In this document: piece after piece, positions 59,708 through 64,000 of the stretch | How the letters are laid out: the number at the start of each line of letters is the position of its first letter | Numbering within the stretch: position 1 is the stretch's first letter | Origin: Cryptomeria japonica | Taxonomy: Eukaryota; Streptophyta; Pinopsida; Cupressales; Cupressaceae | Direction of reading: 5' to 3' | Length of the DNA stretch: 64,000 nt | Assembly (NCBI RefSeq): GCF_030272615.1 | Contig: NC_081406.1 | Coordinates: 247,869,218 to 247,933,217 of the forward strand | The notes under the pieces: model-generated | Seen by the model: only the letters and a program-made list of their open reading frames with translations | What the model was told of the DNA's origin: nothing | Databases searched by the model: none | Made by a program: the position numbers and the translations under genes

Positions 59708-61010
59708 TTTAGACACCCAAAAATGTCTCATTGATCATGTACTAGTTATTCCTCTAATTGATTAAATAATTCTATAATTATTTAATTAAGTTAATTAATC
59801 TTATTCTTCTAATTTCATATTTCCTCATAATCTTACTAATCATTCGATTTCTTATTATATCATCATTTAATCATTTTAACCATTTTCTAATGTTAACTAA
59901 ATATTTATTATTTAATTAATTCTGATTAATTCCCCAATTTAAATAATCTTTATTATTTAAATAAATTCTATTTTCAATTTCTATCTCTAATCAATTAATC
60001 ATTCAACCATTTTCTAAATATTAATTAAATATTTATTATTTAATTAATTAGGATTTAATCCTTTAAATTAAATAATCTTTATTATTTAATTAATTAGGAT
60101 TTAATCCTTTAAATTAAATAATCTTTATTATTTAATTAAGTTCCATTTCTAAAATAATTATATAGTTTCTTTAAATTATTTAATTAGCTAATTAATTCTT
60201 CCATTTCCAAATCCCTAAATTCTAATTTCATTTAATTTCTAATTTCTTCCAAATTCAATTACATGTGCATGATTTCAAAAATCAAATTGAAAATCAAAGT
60301 CAAGTTCTAAATATATTCAAATACTAAATTGAATTTAAAATAAATTCAATTATTTGAATTAAATCTCATGCAAAGATTAAATTGACAATCTAAGTCAAAG
60401 TGCAAGCAGATGATAAATTAATTAATTCAATCAATTAATTAATTAAATCATTTATCTCTCCAATCTCTATTTTCATCTTTTAGTTAGCTTTTTCTAAACA
60501 AAGCTTTCTTTGTCATCTTCTTAATTTCCTCCAATCATCCTTTTTCTTCCTTCAGTTGGCTTTTTCTCAATCAGTTGACTCATTTAATCTATTCAATCTA
60601 TTTAGTTTCACCTCCAAATCAACAGTTCCACTATCAATTTTAATGTGAGCTCACTTGAGTTCCACCTCTTGATCAATCTGTTCCAACTTTCAATCAATCT
60701 TCTCCAAAAATCTATAAATTGAGCTTTCAATCTCTATTTTCAACAATTACGAACTTTGAATCTTTGTGTCACTTGTAGGTTGCCTATGCAATATCTGAGA
60801 GCCATCATTCCACAGAGAGGAGAAGAGCAATTGAAGTTATACACAGTCACGGAATAGGGAGTTTTGATTAAATTACTTTATAATTCATATTTTGATTTGA
60901 TTGTGTTATTTCATAGTTTGTTTGTTTGAATTCTTTGATTAGATAGGGATTCATGATTTCCCTTTAAATTTTAATTGATGCTTTAAAGATGAATTCTTTT
61001 ACATGCGACA
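59708..61010 (+). repeat. LTR A of Gypsy-like pair G
   Basis: It starts TTTAGACACCC where LTR B has TGTAGACACCC. It ends ACATGCGACA. 1303 bp, with an internal tandem copy of TTAGGATTTAATCCTTTAAA (about 60046-60120) that is single in LTR B. Not followed by a primer site. Confidence 0.88.
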
Positions 61011-61104
61011 TTTACACTATACAGTGATACCAAGTCATACTGGGGCAGAATTTTTCATTTTCTTCGAAACAACATCATTTCAACATGTCTCAAAGAGGGG
61101 GAAA
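61011..61104 (+). other. 94-bp spacer ending in a polypurine tract
   Basis: The tract AAAGAGGGGGAAA is at 61092-61104. The spacer resembles the 3' end of an element interior (compare L1 near 19707-19760, which shares TTTCTTTGAAATAACAT-like and CTTCAAAGAGGGG blocks on the minus strand). The rest of the interior is missing. Confidence 0.8.
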
Positions 61105-62360
61105 TGTAGACACCCAAAAATGTCTCATTGATCATGTACTAATTATTGCTCCAATTGATTAAATAATTCTATAATTATTTAATTAATTTAATTAATCTTA
61201 ATCTTCTAATTTCATATTTTCTCATAATTTTACTAATCATTCTATTTCTTATTTTGTCATCATTTAATCATTTTAACCATTTTCTAATGTTAACTAAATG
61301 TTTATTATTTATTTAATTCTGATTAATTCCCCAATTTAAATAATCTTTATTATTTAAATAAATTCTATTTCAATTTCTATCTCTAATCAATTAATCATTC
61401 AACCCTTTTCTAAATATTATTTAAAAATTTATTATTTAATTAATTAGGATTTAATTCTTTAAATTAAATAATCTTTATTATTTAATTAAGTTCCATTTCT
61501 AAAATAATTAAATAGTTTCTTTAAATTATTTAATTAGCTAATTAATTCTTCCATTTCCAAATCCCCAAATTCTAATTTCATTTAATTTCTCATTTCTTCC
61601 AAATTCAATTACATGTGCATGATTTCAAAAATCAAATTGAAAATCAAAGTCAAGTTCTAAATATATTAAAATACTACATTGAAGTTAAAATAAATTCAAT
61701 TATTTGAATTAAATATCATGCAAAAATTAAATTGAAAATCTAAGTCAAAGTGCAAGCACATGCTACATTAATTAATTCAATCAATTAATTAATTAATTAA
61801 ATCATTTATCTCTCCAATCTCTATTTTCATCTTTTAGTTAGCTTTTTCTAAATAAAGTTTCTTTGTCTTCTTAATTTTTTCCAATCATCCTTTTTCTTCC
61901 TTCAGTTGGCTTTTTCTCAATTAGTTGACTCATTTAATCTATTCAATCTATTCAGTTTCACCTCCAAATCAACAGTTCAACTATCAATTTTCATGTGAGC
62001 TCACCTGAGTTCCACCTCTTGATCAATTTGTTCAACCTTTCAATCAATCTTCTCAAAATATCTATAAATTGAGGATTCAATCTCCATTTTCAACAATCAC
62101 AAACTTTGAATCTTTGTGTCACTTGCAGGTTGCCTGTGCAATATCTGAGAGCCATCATACCATAGAGAGGAGAAGAGAAATGAAAGTTATACATAGTCAC
62201 AAAATAGGGAGTTTTGATTGAATTACTTTATAATTCCTATTTTGATTTGATTGTGTTATTTCATTGTCTATTTGTTTGAATTCTTTGATTAGATAGGGAT
62301 TCGTGATTTCCTTTTGAATTCTAATTAATGCTTTAGAGATGAATTCTTTTACATGCGACA
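61105..62360 (+). repeat. LTR B of Gypsy-like pair G
   Basis: It starts TGTAGACACCC and ends ACATGCGACA. 1256 bp. It aligns with LTR A throughout. Confidence 0.9.
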
Positions 62361-62363
62361 TTT

Positions 62364-62372
62364 TGGTGAACC
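62364..62372 (+). other. Primer binding site after LTR B
   Basis: TGGTGAACC begins three bases after the LTR. TGGTG starts resemble the L1 site. LTR B is therefore a 5' LTR of an element running right. Confidence 0.7.
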
Positions 62373-62489
62373 TAACATGAACAACAACTAATTAACCTTC
62401 TTTGTTTTCTATGTTATTTTTGCTTATCGTACGGATTAATTCTTTTTTGTAGGTTTTGCACGTATTTAAAAAATAGATCTCTTCGTCAC

Positions 62490-63190
62490 GCATTCGGTGT
62501 TGCATCATTATGCAATTGCATAGACAAAACTATGCAATCGGCCTTTTGGGGTCATGCAATCGACCTTTTAGGACCACACAATCGATTTCTCAGAATCACG
62601 AATTCGCTCTGAGATTATTATGCATTCGTTAGGAAAATTGTTGTTTTATTATTTTTATTCTTATTTTCTTTCTGTTCTCCGATCTATGTAATTCTGCATG
62701 AAATTGAGTAAATCTGGAAATAGATTAGTTTTTATTGCATGTTTTTGTTATAACAGTTTATGGCGCATAAGGTACAATTCAGGATTTCAGGTGCCAGAAG
62801 GACAAAGGAGCAAAGAAGACAAGCCAGACGTTATTAGAGAATTATCAAAGAAGAAAAGCAGATACAAGATTGGGAAGACCAACCAGCGATTGACAGATAC
62901 AACAACTTAGTTCTCTCATATCGAGTGAAATATGATTTGGTTAATATTGAATGGATGATGAGAGATCTAGCTAGAGCCCCACAATCTGTTTTGTAGGTTT
63001 TTGATCAAATTTAACTTTAATTTTTTATTTTTTGTGTTATCTATCTATGTCTCATGCAATCGCCTTGTTATCATCATGCAATCGACCTATTAGGATCATG
63101 CAGTCGCCATGTCATAATCATGTAATCGATCTGATAGAATTATGCAATCACCTATTCAGGGTCACGAAATTGCGCAGGTATCATCACGCA
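62490..63190 (+). repeat. Leader array built on an ATGCAATCG core
   Basis: Words such as CATGCAATCGACC, ATGCAATCGCC and CACGCATTCG recur about every 20-24 bp in two blocks (62490-62630 and 63050-63190), separated by about 420 bp. The 70-codon frame at 62698-62910 between them (VPEGQRSKEDKPDVI) has no recognisable domain. Confidence 0.8.
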
Positions 63191-63324
63191 TTCGTTTCTG
63201 TTAATTTTGGGTTCTTTATTTTTCGTTGATTTAATTTTACTACTAATCATCTATTTGCAACCTGTGGCGAATTTAAAGAAAGGATCAGATTAGTATTAGA
63301 TTAATTGCACTCATTCTCTCACAC

Positions 63325-63580
63325 TTCATTTTTTTCGTGCTTAAAATCAACATTAGTTAAAATTGACATGCATGCATAGAACTTCATTTTGGGCTTAACA
63401 TCAACATTGGTTAAAATTGACATGCATGTATAACACTTCAATTTGGGCTTAAAATCAACAATGGTTAAAATTGACATGCATACCTTCACATTTCATTTTG
63501 GTGTTTAAAATTGACATGCACATGCATATTCAACACCTCAATTTGGGCTTTAAAATGAACATGAATTAGGATGCATATAG
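63325..63580 (+). repeat. Tandem repeat of about 65 bp, four to five units
   Basis: The unit contains CACTTCATTTTGGGCTTAA, ATCAACATTGGTTAAAATTG and ACATGCATG. Later units are shortened. Part of the same leader. Confidence 0.82.
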
Positions 63581-64000
63581 ATTAAATCACATTTGATTTT
63601 CTTAAGGGAAAGAACATTTATCATGTTTGGAGTGGCATTAACTAACTTTCCACCCACCTTCGGGGTCTTGGGAGAAAGGAAGGAGGTGAAAACAACACTC
63701 AATTTGATTTTATTTCACGTAGAGAGGGGTATCTTTGACTGGGGATTTCATCAGCCCATAGAGGTACTTCGAATTGGGATGTGCTGGGGATATCATCTCT
63801 CCCAGCGTATTCTCAAGTGGGTTTTTCAAGCCGCTATATAAATATACTAGTTAGGCGGCTAGAGTGTTGAGTGAATTTGACGTATGTGGAGGCCTTCCCT
63901 GCACCGATAAGCTCAACTAAAGTCTTAAGTGGCTTGCTTTGAGAATCTGTCGTTGGATTGGGACCCCTCAAAATTTTACAATAAGAACCAACTTAGTAGC
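63581..64000 (+). other. Rest of the leader of element G to the window edge
   Basis: An 82-codon frame (63593-63841) has no recognisable motif. If the element is intact, gag should begin beyond the window. Confidence 0.4.

Overview
The window looks like a gene-poor intergenic stretch of a very large plant nuclear genome, possibly a gymnosperm. That rests on nested LTR retrotransposons, tRNA-iMet primer sites, long decayed reading frames and AT-rich LTRs; the species cannot be read from the sequence. I see no intact host gene, rRNA, tRNA or bacterial-type feature. Working labels: C = Copia-type elements, X = a pol-less Copia-like family, L = large non-coding LTR elements, G = Gypsy-like LTR pair, gene P and gene M = two intron-containing decayed genes.

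Layout. 1-3446: degenerate repeats and old LTR debris. 3447-10620: decayed Copia element C1 (+ strand) with 5' LTR, gag, pol and a 3' LTR cut short by X1. 10621-16055: X1 (- strand), 3' part only, fused at about 16055 to the truncated Copia element C2 (16056-30731, - strand). C2 gag is split by L1 (18239-28673, - strand), a large LTR element with two 1468-bp LTRs and a CCATT target duplication. 30732-32100: L2, a diverged relative of the L1 interior. 34130-36265: another LTR and a tandem duplication. 38007-50238: gene P (+ strand), with five inferable exons, a 589-bp exon-intron-exon unit present three times, and a complete element X2 (41993-48548, - strand, target duplication GAACA) inserted in the second unit. 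51410-53017: gene M (- strand), two exons in one unshifted frame. 53585-54745: palindromic satellite. 56960-57991: a 1-kb TA-rich microsatellite. 57992-59707: X3 (+ strand), broken by G. 59708-64000: LTR A, a PPT, LTR B, a primer site and a leader rich in short repeats.

The most interesting object is family X. It has Copia-type LTR ends, an iMet primer site and a PPT, but no protease, integrase or reverse transcriptase. It carries an ORF1 (coiled coil plus four CCHC zinc knuckles) and an ORF2 of about 1,090 codons that I cannot assign to any family with confidence. Three strongly diverged copies share both ORFs, so the proteins were probably maintained while the family was active. Its members would need enzymes supplied in trans, for example by C1/C2-like elements that share the primer site and similar LTR termini. 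Gene P carries motifs of a eukaryotic protein family that I recall only as uncharacterised or transposon-derived.
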